Below are positions 11,341 to 24,000 of a stretch of DNA of 64,000 bases, in pieces. The position numbers and the translations under genes are program-made. The first letter of the stretch is position 1; every line of letters starts with the position of its first letter. The notes under the pieces are model-generated. The model made no database searches and had not been told where the DNA came from. It was given only the letters and a program-made list of their open reading frames with translations. Origin of the DNA: Odobenus rosmarus divergens (taxonomy: Eukaryota > Chordata > Mammalia > Carnivora > Odobenidae); assembly GCF_000321225.1 (NCBI RefSeq), contig NW_004450660.1, positions 909,777 through 973,776 of the forward strand, read 5' to 3'.

Positions 11341-12361
11341 CACCCATTTTTTTGGTTTTTTTGAAGCTTTCCGGTGACACCAATGTGCAGACAAGTTTGG
11401 GAACCACTACTCTATGGGTTCTTACGCACACCAAGAGTTAGGACACTGTTGCACTGAACATGAAGCAAAAGTGTTCTTCCAGAAGATCTTGTGATTTAAC
11501 ATATTATAAACTTCAATCATTGTGCCAGATTAAGTTTCTACAAAACAAATACTACATTAAGGGTAGGTGGAGTGAACTTACAGGATTAACTGCGCAATTT
11601 ATGTCCCTTAACAAGAAAAACTCAATTACAAAACCTTTTAAAGTAGGTAATTACTGAATTACACATTTCCAAACTCTTAACTACAAACTTTTCGGGTCCT
11701 TGTGTCCCAAAGTGCCCATATTCTATATAATCTTTTGTTGGAGCACCAAACCTTTTAAGTTCTAGCATGCAGCCCTTAGCAAGGAAATAACATTAAGCAG
11801 CAAAATAGTATAACCGAAGCTTCTCTGCAGTACTTTGGAAGGCTCTGGGGGATTTTTCTATTTCTGCGCCCCCCCCCAACCCCACCATGGCCAGATGGCC
11901 ATTATAACCTCCAGAAACATAACTGTTCAAAAGACAGTCATAATATCTAGCTCTCAATTAGTGATATCCTATTACTTAAAAGCCCTAGCAATGTATCCCT
12001 AAGTTTATCATGTAACTGAAAAATAAAAATTAAAATCCCACTTGAAAGAAAAACTTCAAAAGGGTGTGCCTTTTCTAAATCCAGGTACTTAGATTCAAAT
12101 AAAAGCACTTAATTATAAAGTTATGAGTAGGAGATTATGGAGTATCCAAGTAGAATGTGATGTCAAGTTAATGACAGTTTTTTTGAGTCAAAAACAAGTC
12201 ATTTATGACATATTCCTAAGTTTAAAGTATGTTCATATAACCATATTCTAGCAGTACATAATAAACATTAGCAAAAGGAATTTAAAGTATGTTTATAGGA
12301 ACCAGGCCCTTCAAGACACTAATTTTTAATAGTTAATATAAATCTGATTGATTCAATCTTA
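11341..12361. other. Intergenic, nothing recognised
   Basis: AT-rich DNA with a C9 run near 11867-11876. No gene, RNA or nameable repeat. Confidence 0.45.
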
Positions 12362-12534
12362 TTTATTTTTAGGTTAACACTTCTACATTTATTTCAACTT
12401 TAATAGAAATAGATTTATGGAAATATAAATAATTCTAATCCTTAATATAAAGCAAATAAGATACAATTTTTGAAATACTATTTTAAACCCATTACCATAA
12501 GAATTTTGCTCATTAATTACATTTCATACCAAAA

Positions 12535-12735
12535 AGGGGGGGGGAGTGCTGAGAGAAGGGAGGTAGTAATGAGGGAAGGATTACAAAGGAGGGGACACCA
12601 GAGAACTTCTGGGGGTGACAGGTATTGTTCACCACCTTGATTGCAGTGATGGTTTCACAAGTCAAAGCTTATCAAATTATATTCTTTAAGTGTGTAGTTT
12701 ACATCAATTTATACTTTAATAGTCGATTGTAAAAA
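12535..12735 (+). mobile_element. LINE-1 3' end remnant, old
   Basis: G-rich start (GGGGGGGGGAGTGCTGAGAG), then GTTTCACAAGTCAAAGCTTA, TCAAATTATATTCTTTAAG, TGTAGTTTACATCAATTTAT: typical order of old L1M 3' ends. Confidence 0.6.
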
Positions 12736-14095
12736 ATAATCTGCTGCCGAGAAACTGAGTATGAAGCAGCCCAAAGTACTTTCTTTTTTCTTCAGACCTT
12801 CATGGCCTATTCTGAGTTCAACAATTCCACACCAGATGTGCAATTTAACTAGTTTCTGTACTTAGCTCCCTTTCAAACAATATGGTCCAAACTCTTTACC
12901 AGCTACCCATTATTCAGAGAGCAAGTTAAAATTACACTAAGCTTTATTTCTATTGAAATACTTTGTATGGATCCACCCACTCAGTAACCAAACTTGCTGC
13001 TATCATTTAATAATAACCACACCACTGCACCTTACCATGCTTACTAAACACATTCGGTATCAATGCCATGAATGCACAATAAACATTAATTAACTGCTGA
13101 TGAGAATTAAGGCCAAAAAAAAAAAATTATCTGAATATAAAGCAGAAGATGCCAGAAAATTTTTCTTAAGAAATCTCTTCTGAAAGCTATTCAGTGGAAA
13201 CAGTTAAGGTAGATTTTTAATGTAAACCACATTTCTCAGGTCCCTTCTAGCTTATGGTTAGCAAATACATTTCCCATCTGATAGATTTCATTAATCTGTT
13301 AAACAGTGCAATCTAAGAGTCCCCCAAACATTATGTGATACTGACAAAGCTTTGTCAAAGCATACTTGTAGATGTAATAGTACATTTAACGCTAGGTGAC
13401 TGGACAGCATTGTGGTATATTATATAGTAAGAATCTATTTTCAAAGGTAACTTTAAGACCTATTTAATACTTTGTTACCACTCTAACTCATCCTCTCTTA
13501 GTTTTGTGGGGATGAAACTGTGCTTTTGTTTTAATTTCCCCATCACCACCAGTCTCGGTGTGAACAAAAAATCTGGCTTCTCTTGAAAGCTGGGGAGTTT
13601 GGGGAGGATCTTGAGGTAGAAACAGCAAAAACACTGCAGCCTTCTGAGAAAATACAATTTAAAACAAGAAAAAACTCTGATGATTAGCTTAATCTAACGG
13701 AAAACCTACATTCTTGCTCTGAGATCACACCCTTTACAAAATCAGCATATTATTTAAACACGGATGCAAATGGAATGAGGAAAGCTATAAGCAAATGCAG
13801 GTAAACAAAACCAGAAAAATCAAAATACAAACATACAAAGCCAAATTACTCTTCCAGTCAGCAATGAAACAGTAATGATTCTAAAATATGCAAGTGAAAA
13901 ATAAAGTGACTATTTAACAACATTCATTTAATAAACTTGTTAAGCATTTGATAATAAAAAGGATTTTTTTCATAACTTTCTTTTTGTAAAGAAAGTAATC
14001 AGTATAACTTTGTTTTAGTAAGTAAATAAAGCATATTGTGTTTAGAAACCAAAACCTCGAACACTAGAGAGAACAACAATATTCTGAAAATCCAG

Positions 14096-14101
14096 TTTAT
14101 T
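14096..14101 (-). terminator. Candidate GPBP1 poly(A) signal AATAAA (distal)
   Basis: Second minus-strand AATAAA, about 780 nt after the stop codon, followed by TTGTTGTTCTCTC about 20 nt on. An alternative or additional 3' end. Confidence 0.35.
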
Positions 14102-14567
14102 TTCCATGTGTGGACAGATCCAGTCAGTGTGATCAGTTTTTCTGCATGTGTAATAATTTATCAAAATAAGTTTTCCCACAAGACTCTTCCATCAACTCTG
14201 AAAGTCCTGGTCTGACAACATATCCAAATAAAGTTCTTGAAAATCACCTCTTAAAATTTGGAAGAAAGTGTGTCAAGTCTTTCCTGTAACGTTTACCGAA
14301 CTACAAATGGCTAAAGAGCAATTTATGTTTTAAAAGGTGACTAGTACAACACTTGAGTTCAGGAAATTAATGTTTTAGTGCACTCTGCTCCAGTTTTAGC
14401 CAACATGCTACATTGTCCTTTTGGGGGCGGGGAGCACAAAGTGGACTTGAAGATTTCCATTGTACGAAAAAGATAGGACTCTGCAAGCAAAACAGTGTAA
14501 GCTGCCTTTTTTCTTAAGACCTGTTCGACATTTTAAGACAGAAGCTTTGCAAAACATTACACAATTT

Positions 14568-14573
14568 TTTATT
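14568..14573 (-). terminator. Candidate GPBP1 poly(A) signal AATAAA (proximal)
   Basis: AATAAA on the minus strand 307 nt after the stop codon, with a GU-rich stretch within 10-30 nt downstream. Plausible cleavage near 14545; unproven. Confidence 0.4.
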
Positions 14574-14879
14574 ATTAAATGAGAAAATCTCATTTGTTAC
14601 ATCGTCACATTGCTAGTCAGAGAAATGCTGCAGTGATGAAGAAAGTCAATGTTGGATCAACCAAAGTCCTCATTTCTACAACATTCATTTACAAAGAAAT
14701 AATGTTCAACACAGCCCAACACAACATTCTTGGTTTTCTTCATAGTGAAGTCCCTCAAAAAAATCATCTTCTAATGGGGTATTTTACTACATAAATTATA
14801 GTTCTTCATTTTTACAATTCACCCCAAACTGTATGAGAGATGTATCACACTAAAATTTCTAAAGCTGTTAGGAAATCCT

Positions 14880-15038
14880 TCACACATCGTCATCATCTGA
14901 TGTGTCACTGCTACTTGTCTCTGTGTCATCATTCTCAATAGTGGGTTTGAAAGTGCTGTTTTTCCAGGGTCCAAACTTGAAGTCACAGATGAGGCCATTT
15001 TTCAAAATACCATTTTTCCTCAGACCATTCTTCTGTAA
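14880..15038 (-). CDS. GPBP1: GPBP1 last coding exon (residues 422-473 and stop)
   Basis: Acceptor GATATTTTAG|TTACAG (AG at 15039-15040). The exon opens with three tandem pentads LQKNG, LRKNG, ILKNG, then LICDFKFGPWKNSTF and the acidic tail ending TSSSDTSDDDDV, followed by TGA at 14880-14882. The 3'UTR continues below. Confidence 0.97.
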   Translation of the reverse strand, partial: LQKNGLRKNGILKNGLICDFKFGPWKNSTFKPTIENDDTETSSSDTSDDDDV

Positions 15039-18000
15039 CTAAAATATCAAAAATAAATATATTAAATACATAATCTACCCTCCAGGGGTTACTTATAAAT
15101 TAAGAATACTGTAATAATTCAATGTTACCATGAATACATTAATAAAATTGTATTCTACCCTGTATCATTTCTGGAAAACTAGTTAAATACAGTTAATTGA
15201 TCCAACTGTTCTAACGAAATATTTCCGAGGACTAAATCCTTACCTTTTAGAGAACCACAATTAACATCTACCAAACCAAAAAGTAAATAAGTAAAATTAG
15301 TGTTTATTATTAGCATAGTGGAAAGAGCACAGATTGTCAATCCAGACAGGGTAGGTGTGGACATAACCCTATCACTTGTTAAGGTACCAAATAACCCTTT
15401 CCAAATTTTCATTTCCTTAAGTGAAAGTTGTACTAAATACCTTCAGATGTAACCAGAATAAAATCAGCAGCCATTATGCTTTAGCTGTTATTTTTATTCT
15501 GACCAAACTGGACTTTATTAACACACCCCACAAACTGCTTTATTCACACTTTGCAGAATAAGTAGAATACAAACTATTCCAGTAGGTAAGTATTCAAATG
15601 AGGTGCACAAAATAACAAAATCAAATACAGCCCTTTGCTTAACCAGAGAGATTCTAATACTGAAGAAAAAAAAAATAGTCTTCCATTTCCGAAAATGAGA
15701 AATCAGAACTAAACGTGTTAGATGGTAATAAGTAAGAACTGGGCCCAAAGATCACAAATTGGGGGGGGGGGGAGGGGTGGTTAATCCAAATTAGAAACAA
15801 TTTAAAGACACAAAATTAAGTTACATTAATAATGGTAACACTATACTAATAACTCTGGTCTTCTAAATTTCTTTCATGAAATATCAGTCTCTGGTGATTT
15901 ACACCAAAAATCTCTGAATACAACCTTCTAAGACCAAATCCACCTCTATATTATTATTTGGGCCTGTCTAGAAGTTTCACATTCTAGAGGGTTTGTTTTT
16001 TTTTTTTTTTCATTAAATCTTGAGTATTAGGTTAGGATCCAAACGAAAAGAGCCGCTTACATCACAGCTAATTTTGTTATATAGACTTTGACAAACAAGA
16101 AATAACAAGTCTAGAGTCTTAGCCCTCAATTGTCTTTTTGCCCTATGTAATTCTCTATTTTCCATAGCAGATTTCCTTTCTACCTAAATTATACAATTTA
16201 AGCTACCTCCCCTTCACTTTGAACAAATGACTTCATACCACCTTTACAGAGAAGAACCAAAGCCCATGTATGTATCCCCTGGTGTTCTCAGCCACTGTGA
16301 TGATTACAAATACACCTTGACCCTTTCTTAAAGGTACACCTTTACCATCCCCCAAAGTTCTATCCTTGCTTTTCACATACTTATCATCAGTGCTGCCTCA
16401 TCTTTCCACAGCCTGAAATCAGCTAGAGAACTCTGATTTTTAAAAAAGGGGGAGAAAATCTTTTAAAAAGAGAAAAAACCCAAATCTTTTTTCTATTTTC
16501 TCTAAATGTCTGCACTGTTCCCACAAACATCTAACTTAGCATGTTCTTTTTAAAAGCCTCCTAAAAAACCAGCTCCTCCTTTACTCCTGTTTATAATGAT
16601 ACAATTATCAGCTCACAGGTTAACAAACTGGTAAATCCATACAATGGACTACTACTCACCAAACACGGGTCAGCTTCAAAAGCATAAAAGCAGCCAAATC
16701 TAAAACTATACAGTACTTGGTTCAATTACTGAAACATTCCAGAGGCAAATTATGGTGACAGAACACAAGTCAATGTCTGCCAGGGACTGCAGCTGGGAGT
16801 AGAACTGAATATCAAGGGGGATGATGGTTATACATCTGTCATCTGTCAAAACTCATCCCACTCTGCCCTTAAAGTCAACGTTTTTATGTAAAATACACAG
16901 TATAAAAAAAAAAGACAAAAAAATCCCTTAAAACTGTTACCCATCATTAGCTTCACAACCATGTTATGAAAAATAACATGGTTCACTAAGAACTTCTGAA
17001 TAAAAAATTTAAAGTGGGAAGAAGAAATATGAAATTGGAAAAGAAGTAAAATTATCTGTTCACTGAGAATATAGCAAAGTTGCACAATGAAGATCCACAC
17101 ACACAAGTCAGTTGTGCTTCTGTAACAATAATCCAAAAAGGAAATAAGAAAATTCTATTTACCATAGTTTTAAAAAGAATAAACACTTAGAAATAAATAA
17201 GGAATAAACAACCAAAAGGGGCCAAAAATTTCTACAATGCAACTATAAGTCACTGCTGAAAAAATTTTAAAAAACACCAATATATATAAAGACAGTCCAT
17301 ACTCCTGGATTAAAAGCCTTATTATTAGGATGTGAATATTACATCCAAAGCAATCTACAGATGAAATGCAATCCCTATCAAAATCCCAAAGGTTATTTTC
17401 TGCATAAGTAGAAAAACCCATCCTAAAATTCATATGGAATCTCAAAGGATTCCAAATAGCCAAAATAGCTTTTAAAAACAACTAAGTTGGAAGTTTCATG
17501 CTTCCTGGTCTCTAAACATTTGAGAGTTGAAGTCATCAAGACAATGTGGTACTGGCAAAAAATCAAACAGAAAAGACCAGTGGAATAGAAAGCCCAGAAA
17601 TAAACCCTTGCATATACAGCTGATCCCTGAACAATACAAGGGTTAGAGGCACCAACCCGCCTCCTCCACCCCATGGAGTCGAAAATCCATGCATTACTTT
17701 TGACTTCCCCAAAACTTAACTACTAACAGTCTACTGTTGACTAGGAAGACTTACAGATAACAGAAAGGCAATTAATATATATTTTGTATGTTATATATAT
17801 TATATACAGTATTCTTACAATACAGGTAAAAAAATGAAAATGTTAAGACAATCATGAGAGGGTGCCTGGGTGGCTCAGTTGGTTAAGCGACTGCCTTCAG
17901 CTCAGGTCATGATCCTGGAGTCCCGGGATCGAGTCCCGCATCAGGCTCCCTGCTCAGCAGGGAGTCTGCTTCTCCCTCTGACCCTCTTCCCTCTCGTGCT

Positions 18001-21000
18001 ATCTCTCATTCTCTCTCTCTCAAATAAATAAAATCTTTAAAAAAAAAAAAGACAATCATGAGAAAACACAGGTACAGTACTACAATCATAAGAGAAAATA
18101 CAGGCACAGTACTGTAAAAAAAAATCTGTATCTAAGTAGACTCATGCAGCTGAGATCTGTGTTCTTCAAGGAGCAACTGCATACTCAAATGATTTTTGAC
18201 AAAGTTTTGACAGATATATCCAAAAGAATGAAGGCAGGTCCTTACAACACAAACAAAAACTCAAATGGATCAAAGACTTAAACGTAAGAACCAAAACTAT
18301 GGAACACCGAGAAGAAAACACAGGGGAAAGCTTCATGACATTCAGTTTGGCAACATTTCTGGAATATGACAGTAATAGTAGGGGGACCTAAGAAAAAAAA
18401 TAGGTGAACAGGACCTCATCAAAAATTTAAAACTTTCATGTATCAAAGAATATAATCAAAAGAGTAAAAAGGCTATCTATGGAATGTGAGAAAGTATTTG
18501 TAAATCATGTTGGAGTTAAAATCCACAATACATAAAGAAGTACAACAACCTGATTAAAAATGGGCGAAGTACTTGAATACGTTTCTCCAAAGAGGATACA
18601 CAAATGGCCATCTCAACAACACTAACCAATACTGAAGTGCAAATTAAAACAATGAGATAACCACTTGGCAACCATTAGGATAGCTACTATCGAAAAATTA
18701 ATTAATTCTTGAGCACCACTGGTGAGAATGTAAAATGGTGCAGCTACTGTGGAAAAATGGTATGGTGGTTCCTCAAAAAGTTTAACACAGATAACCATAT
18801 GATCCATCAATTCTATCAAACATTTCCTAATACTCTTTCAAAAAAGAAACTATGGAGACAAAAAAACAAGATGTTTCAGAACTTGAAATATTCTTATGCA
18901 AGGAAAAGGATAAAAGGTGAAGCTATTTGGGAAGCTACTGATGCTTTTTACTTATCCCCATACTATTTAAAAAAAAAAAAGTCAGGGCGCCTGGGTGGCT
19001 CACTCGTTAAGCGTCTGCCTTCGGCTCAGATCATGATCCCAGGGTCCTGGGATCGAGCCCCGCATTGGGCTCCCTGCTCAGCGGGAAGCCTGCTTCTCCT
19101 TCTCCCACTCCCCCTGCTTGTGTTCCCTCTCTCGCTGTGTCTCTGTCAAATAAAATCTTTAAAAAAAAAAAAAAAAAAGTCTGGAACATGATAAATCATA
19201 GACATATTATTTATACTAATTCCTAAGCACTGCAGACTAGTTTAAAACAAAGATAATTCTGACATATATACTGCGATGTCTAATAAATTCCTAAAGAGAA
19301 AGGAATAAAAACCTCCCTTCCCTTAAAAAATGCTTAGTGTAATATGTTGTTCTGATTAAGGGAAGGCAATTTAAGGTGAACCTGTATGATCCAGGTCTTC
19401 TCACCTGTTCACTAATAACTTGGAATTCTCTCATTTCATCCTCAGTTAAGGGAGCACATGTTTCATCATTCTCACTGTCTTCTTGCCAGCCCATCTCCTT
19501 TAACAATCTGAAAAGAAGGTAGGTAATAGGAAATAGGTAAATTCAGAGCTTCACCCAAGTAGGATAATACCATTTACATCGTGTGCAAGAAAACACCATC
19601 CAGATCCATTATACAAAGTCCTCGAGACAAAAGAACTTGTTGGGGCGCCTGGGTGGCTCAGTCGTTAAGCGTCTGCCTTTGGCTCAGGTCATGGTCCCAA
19701 GGTCTCCACATGTGCTCCCTGCTCAGCAGGAAGCCTGCTTCTCCCTCTCCCATTCCCCTGCTTATGTTCCCTCTCTCACTGTGTCTCTCTCTGTCAAATA
19801 AATAAATAAAATCTTAAAAAAAAAAAAACTTGTTTACTCTATGCTTTCAATCTTTCTGAAAATGAAAAGTTAGTTAGATAAGATTAAGAATGAACCGTGC
19901 AATTGCTTTAACTTTGTTGTCAGAGGTTCTCCAGGCTGGAAATTTGCAAAAGAGTCTCTAGCTCAGAAACTGGAAAAAAAAAAAAATTGTTAAAAACTTA
20001 AAAGCAATAGTCCTCCTGGTTTTCTTTAATATCATCACAATCTATCATACTCTTAGCTACTCATTAGGTTTTTTACTTTGAAAAGGCTAAGCTATCTTAC
20101 CCGCTACCTTGCATTTTATAGTGTATTTACCTGTTGATACCACCTCTTACATGTATGCCAGTCATCAACCTCAACACATATTTCAATGTGAAAGGAGCAT
20201 TGTGCTCTACAGTAACAGAAAGACCACTTTTTTCAAAGCTCTTAACTAGGATCTAAGTAAGTAAAATAAATATGGTTATTCTGTTTTCCTTCCATCCTAG
20301 GCAAAGAGAGCTTAAAACAAAAAAAAAAATCAGCAGGGAACCAATGACTTTTCTCCAGTCAGGCAAATATGAAAATCAGTCATAGCCGATACATTTGACT
20401 CAACTATATCAAAGTTTTTCTTATACAGCCACATATATTGTATTGGTCTGTCTGTATTGGTTTTTTAATAATTATCTCTAAGTATTTGTTATTTTATTTA
20501 TACCTACTCATCTTTCAACTTGAGCCTGCCACAAAGGTCTTGTACCTTTTCAAATAATCTCACAGAATATCAGTGCTCAGAGAATCTGAATAAAATTTAA
20601 CACAACACCCATATTTTACATATAAAGAATCAAGATGATGTAAGTAAAATAACTTGCCTACTTGATGGCAAAGAAGCAAAGAGAATTCTGGTTTTCTCCT
20701 TCTGAGTTAGTTTATATTGCACCAAACCCTCTAGATCAAAATGTCACAAATCGTTGTCAATTACTATTTCTCTCATTCCTTTTAATCATTTAACACTTCT
20801 TTTCCAACACACTGTCTTCACTCTTTTAACCTAGACAGCTTCTTATGGAATGGCATTTCCATTCCCAATGCCACCTAGTTCAGAGTCTAGAGACCTAGAC
20901 TGATAAAACAATCTTATTTTTGCTAGATCCTTTCTTGTTTCACTATTAAAAACTGAATGTTAACTAAACAATAATGCAAATGAAACAAATTATTTCAAAC

Positions 21001-24000
21001 TGTATAGAAGACAAGCATTCCTAAATGTCCAATCTCATACCTTTCCCTTTCCTTCCAGTAGGTGTAACAGTTAACTGTTCCTGGAATAGCTTTCAAAACA
21101 AATACTTTGCCCCACAGTTAGTAATATCACTGTGACAGTGATCTGTATCTTTGTTCTTTCATTAGCGTTTCTCCTCATTCTCTCAAACTATTACCAAGTC
21201 ACCCATACACCTTACACTTTCACAATACCCTCTGCTAAGTGTTTCCAATTGCTTCCCACTTCCTAAAGAACAAACTCATTAACTTTAACACCATGACCAC
21301 AAATTCAAATTTCTTACATTAGAAAAAGCATAAGTTTAGAAGCAGAGGAATTCCTACTCTGTCACACACAGGTATATAAGCCAAAGGCAAATTCCTTCAC
21401 TTCTCTGAGCTACTTCTTCAAATGAAGAAGCTTGAATAGATCTCGAAGGCCCTGCCTCTTCAATGTCATCTCTAATTCTATTAAGGACTACATACTCCCT
21501 CAAGACACCTCACTCACTGCCCCTAAAACAAACTAGGTATGTATTCAACCCTAAATATCCCTTTCACACCCCCTTCTTGTCCTATTAATGTCTCACCTTT
21601 AAAGATTTAATTTAGCTCTGAATTACTCCTTCTGACTGGTACTCAAGCCATGAGATCTATCCCAAACTCCCTTGAATTTCTCTGGCACTCATTTGATGCT
21701 TTCAACAACTACCCCCCCCCCCACCTGCTTAACGTTCAGGCTATCCTATCATGATAATACACTGAAACTTGACAACAAAACTAAGAATATATGTTTTTAA
21801 TATTTTATATGTTTCATTATTTTTCATTTTAAATTTGTTTACACATGTGAACTAAGAACTGTCATCCTTGAGAACTGTATCACTGACACCTGATTTGTTA
21901 AATTCAACCTATGCAAGTTCTTAATATGCACGTAACTTAAGAATCACAAAGTTTACAAGAAATCTGAAGCCAGGGAAAAGAAGTATCACTCCATTTTCAG
22001 AGAAATAAAACCTAAAATCTAAAAGAAGACATTAACTTTGTTACCTCAAAAAAAAAAGTATTAATATGTATCTGTAGAACACCTAGAAACATACACTATA
22101 CAAAACAGAAAGAAAACTCAAGCTAAGAAATTTAAATTAAAATGGTTCCCAAGTAGTAACACATTTACTTCCTCTTTTTATTGACTTGGGATGGATCCTT
22201 TTTAGCAAGTGCAACATTTCCACAAAATAATATACAGTCTTTAAAACAGAACAAAACAAAGACATATATAATGAAGTATTCATTCAGGCAGTCATCACTG
22301 ATAATCTCTTTATGCAGCATGGGTTCCCCACCAACCATCCTAGAGTTTATTCCAATTCTGGATCTCCTCTTCTTGCTCTATTTGGCTTAGTTCCTAAATC
22401 CTATTCTCTCAATTTTCTCATGTTACTCGTCAGCAGAGGACCAAACTCTCTCAAGGTATGGAACGTCAAGTCTCTCTTCCCTGCATCTTCATGAACCAAA
22501 GAAGAAACCACCAAAATGCTTTCTACACTATGTCTGCAGATGAAGAAATAATAACATTAAATCATTCATTATAGGTACTGGGGTTATAAGAATATTTTCT
22601 AAGTAACTGTGGCTCAACCTTCTTTTGCCACAAAATACTGAAGGCAAATAAAAAAAAAAGGTACTGAAGTTTTGACTCTACTATTAAGTTTCAACTTTTA
22701 CTACAGCCTTAACAGTTTCTACAAGTAAATATCTTTATTCTTTTATTGCCTATGCTGTATCTCCCTAAAAAAGAATTCATCTTTTACTATCATTAGAACA
22801 TATGCTTTGTACACTTTCTCTGCACAAGACTTGTTCTCTTCTATCAACTGCCTGACTAGAAATATTTAAACGACTAGTGGTGAGAATGGGAACTGGAAAA
22901 ACATCTTTGGGTACTAACGTGGCAGAATCTGATTAATTATGTGTGCCATTTGACCAATTAACTTCATTCCCAGTAGTCTGTTTTATACACACTTACACAA
23001 ATGTTTAAAGATATAAATACAAGGATATTCACATGGGCACTTTTAAGATTTTATTTACTTTGAAAGAGAAAAAGAGTGAAAGCAGGGGGAGGGGCAGAGG
23101 GAGAGAAAGAATCTCGAGCAAACTCCATGCTGACCACAGAATGCGACAAGGGGCTTGATCTCACGACCCTGAGATCATGACCTGAGCCAAAATCAAGAGT
23201 CAAACACTGAACTAACTGAGGTACCCAAATGCCTCACATGACCACTACTTGTAAAAAAGAAACACAGGGAAGGAGATCCCTGATCAGTAGGTAAATAGTT
23301 TCATAAATTAAATCCATATTACAGAATAGTAGCTTCAAAGGAGGTATACAATATTTCTACTAGAATGGGAAAAAATACTGAAATGTCTACTTATACCTTT
23401 CTTTTCAAAAAGGAGTTTCTGCACGTATGACATTGCAACCATTACTTGGCCTATGATCAGAGTCACAAGTCATAAACTGTATCATGAGGTAAAGGGAATC
23501 CTACCCTTTGGGTGGGAAAAAGTGTGGTTACTGATCCATTCATACTAAATGCGTAGTAACAAAATACAGTTTGCCCAAACAAGTAAATTTAAAGATATTA
23601 CCTAGTTAAGTTAGCTTAAAATTAATCTAGTTAAATTAACTCTCATCAAATGAGCATTCACATTTATCATCCACCCAATAAATTATTTTAGGTAAAAGGA
23701 AGTCCAAGTTGGTATAGGAGGATTACAAAATTAAAACAAATGCCTATATTCTCATACACAATAGTTATAGCCACATCTAAAAAGAGCAAGACATGATCTG
23801 GTAAAGGGGAACAAAAACCATCATGGAGATAAAGAATAATGTATGAATTGGGCCAGAAAGACAAAGACTTAAAGGGGCCTTTAATATAAATTTTTAAAAG
23901 TTATTCCCCAGTAGGTATAAGCCTATGTCCCCAGTGTCTTAGAATTAAATGAAGTTCTAAGAGAAATGGCATGAAACTAAACAGAAAGTCAAGTCAACCA

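Larger units (their letters stand above)
12362..14879 (-). other. GPBP1: GPBP1 3'UTR and downstream flank, end undetermined
   Basis: No coding exon or young SINE is seen between 11139 and 14879. Candidate AATAAA signals on the minus strand are at 14568-14573 (followed by U/G-rich TTGTGTAATGTTTTG), 14096-14101 and 12362-12367. The first would give a 3'UTR of about 330 nt, the second about 800 nt. The stretch is AT-rich. I cannot choose the used site from sequence alone. Confidence 0.5.
17245..18960 (+). mobile_element. Old LINE-1 (ORF2 region), split by a DNA transposon
   Basis: Left part (17245-17616) has TCCTGGATTAAAAGCC, ATGAAATGCAATCCCTATCA, AAAATTCATATGGAATCTCA, AATGTGGTACTGGCAAAAAA. The right part (18180-18960) resumes with ATGATTTTTGACAAAGTTTT, AAATGGATCAAAGACTTAAA and the segment before the ORF2 C-terminus. 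Frames are broken. A Tigger2-like element sits between them. Confidence 0.85.
15039..19404 (-). other. GPBP1 intron between ninth and tenth coding exons (4,366 bp)
   Basis: Holds a MIR, decayed LINE-1 pieces, a Tigger2-like transposon and two SINEs, listed separately. A G11 run lies near 15762-15772. Between about 15430 and 16600 I see no nameable element. Confidence 0.9.

Noticed and set aside
15759..15778. G-run as a quadruplex or promoter element
   Set aside because: A single homopolymeric run in an intron, without separated G-tracts or other promoter signals.
16846..17674. Overlapping minus-strand frames of 83-103 codons with hydrophobic residues
   Set aside because: Antisense to old LINE-1 sequence and a Tigger2-like end; codon pattern fits AT-rich non-coding DNA.
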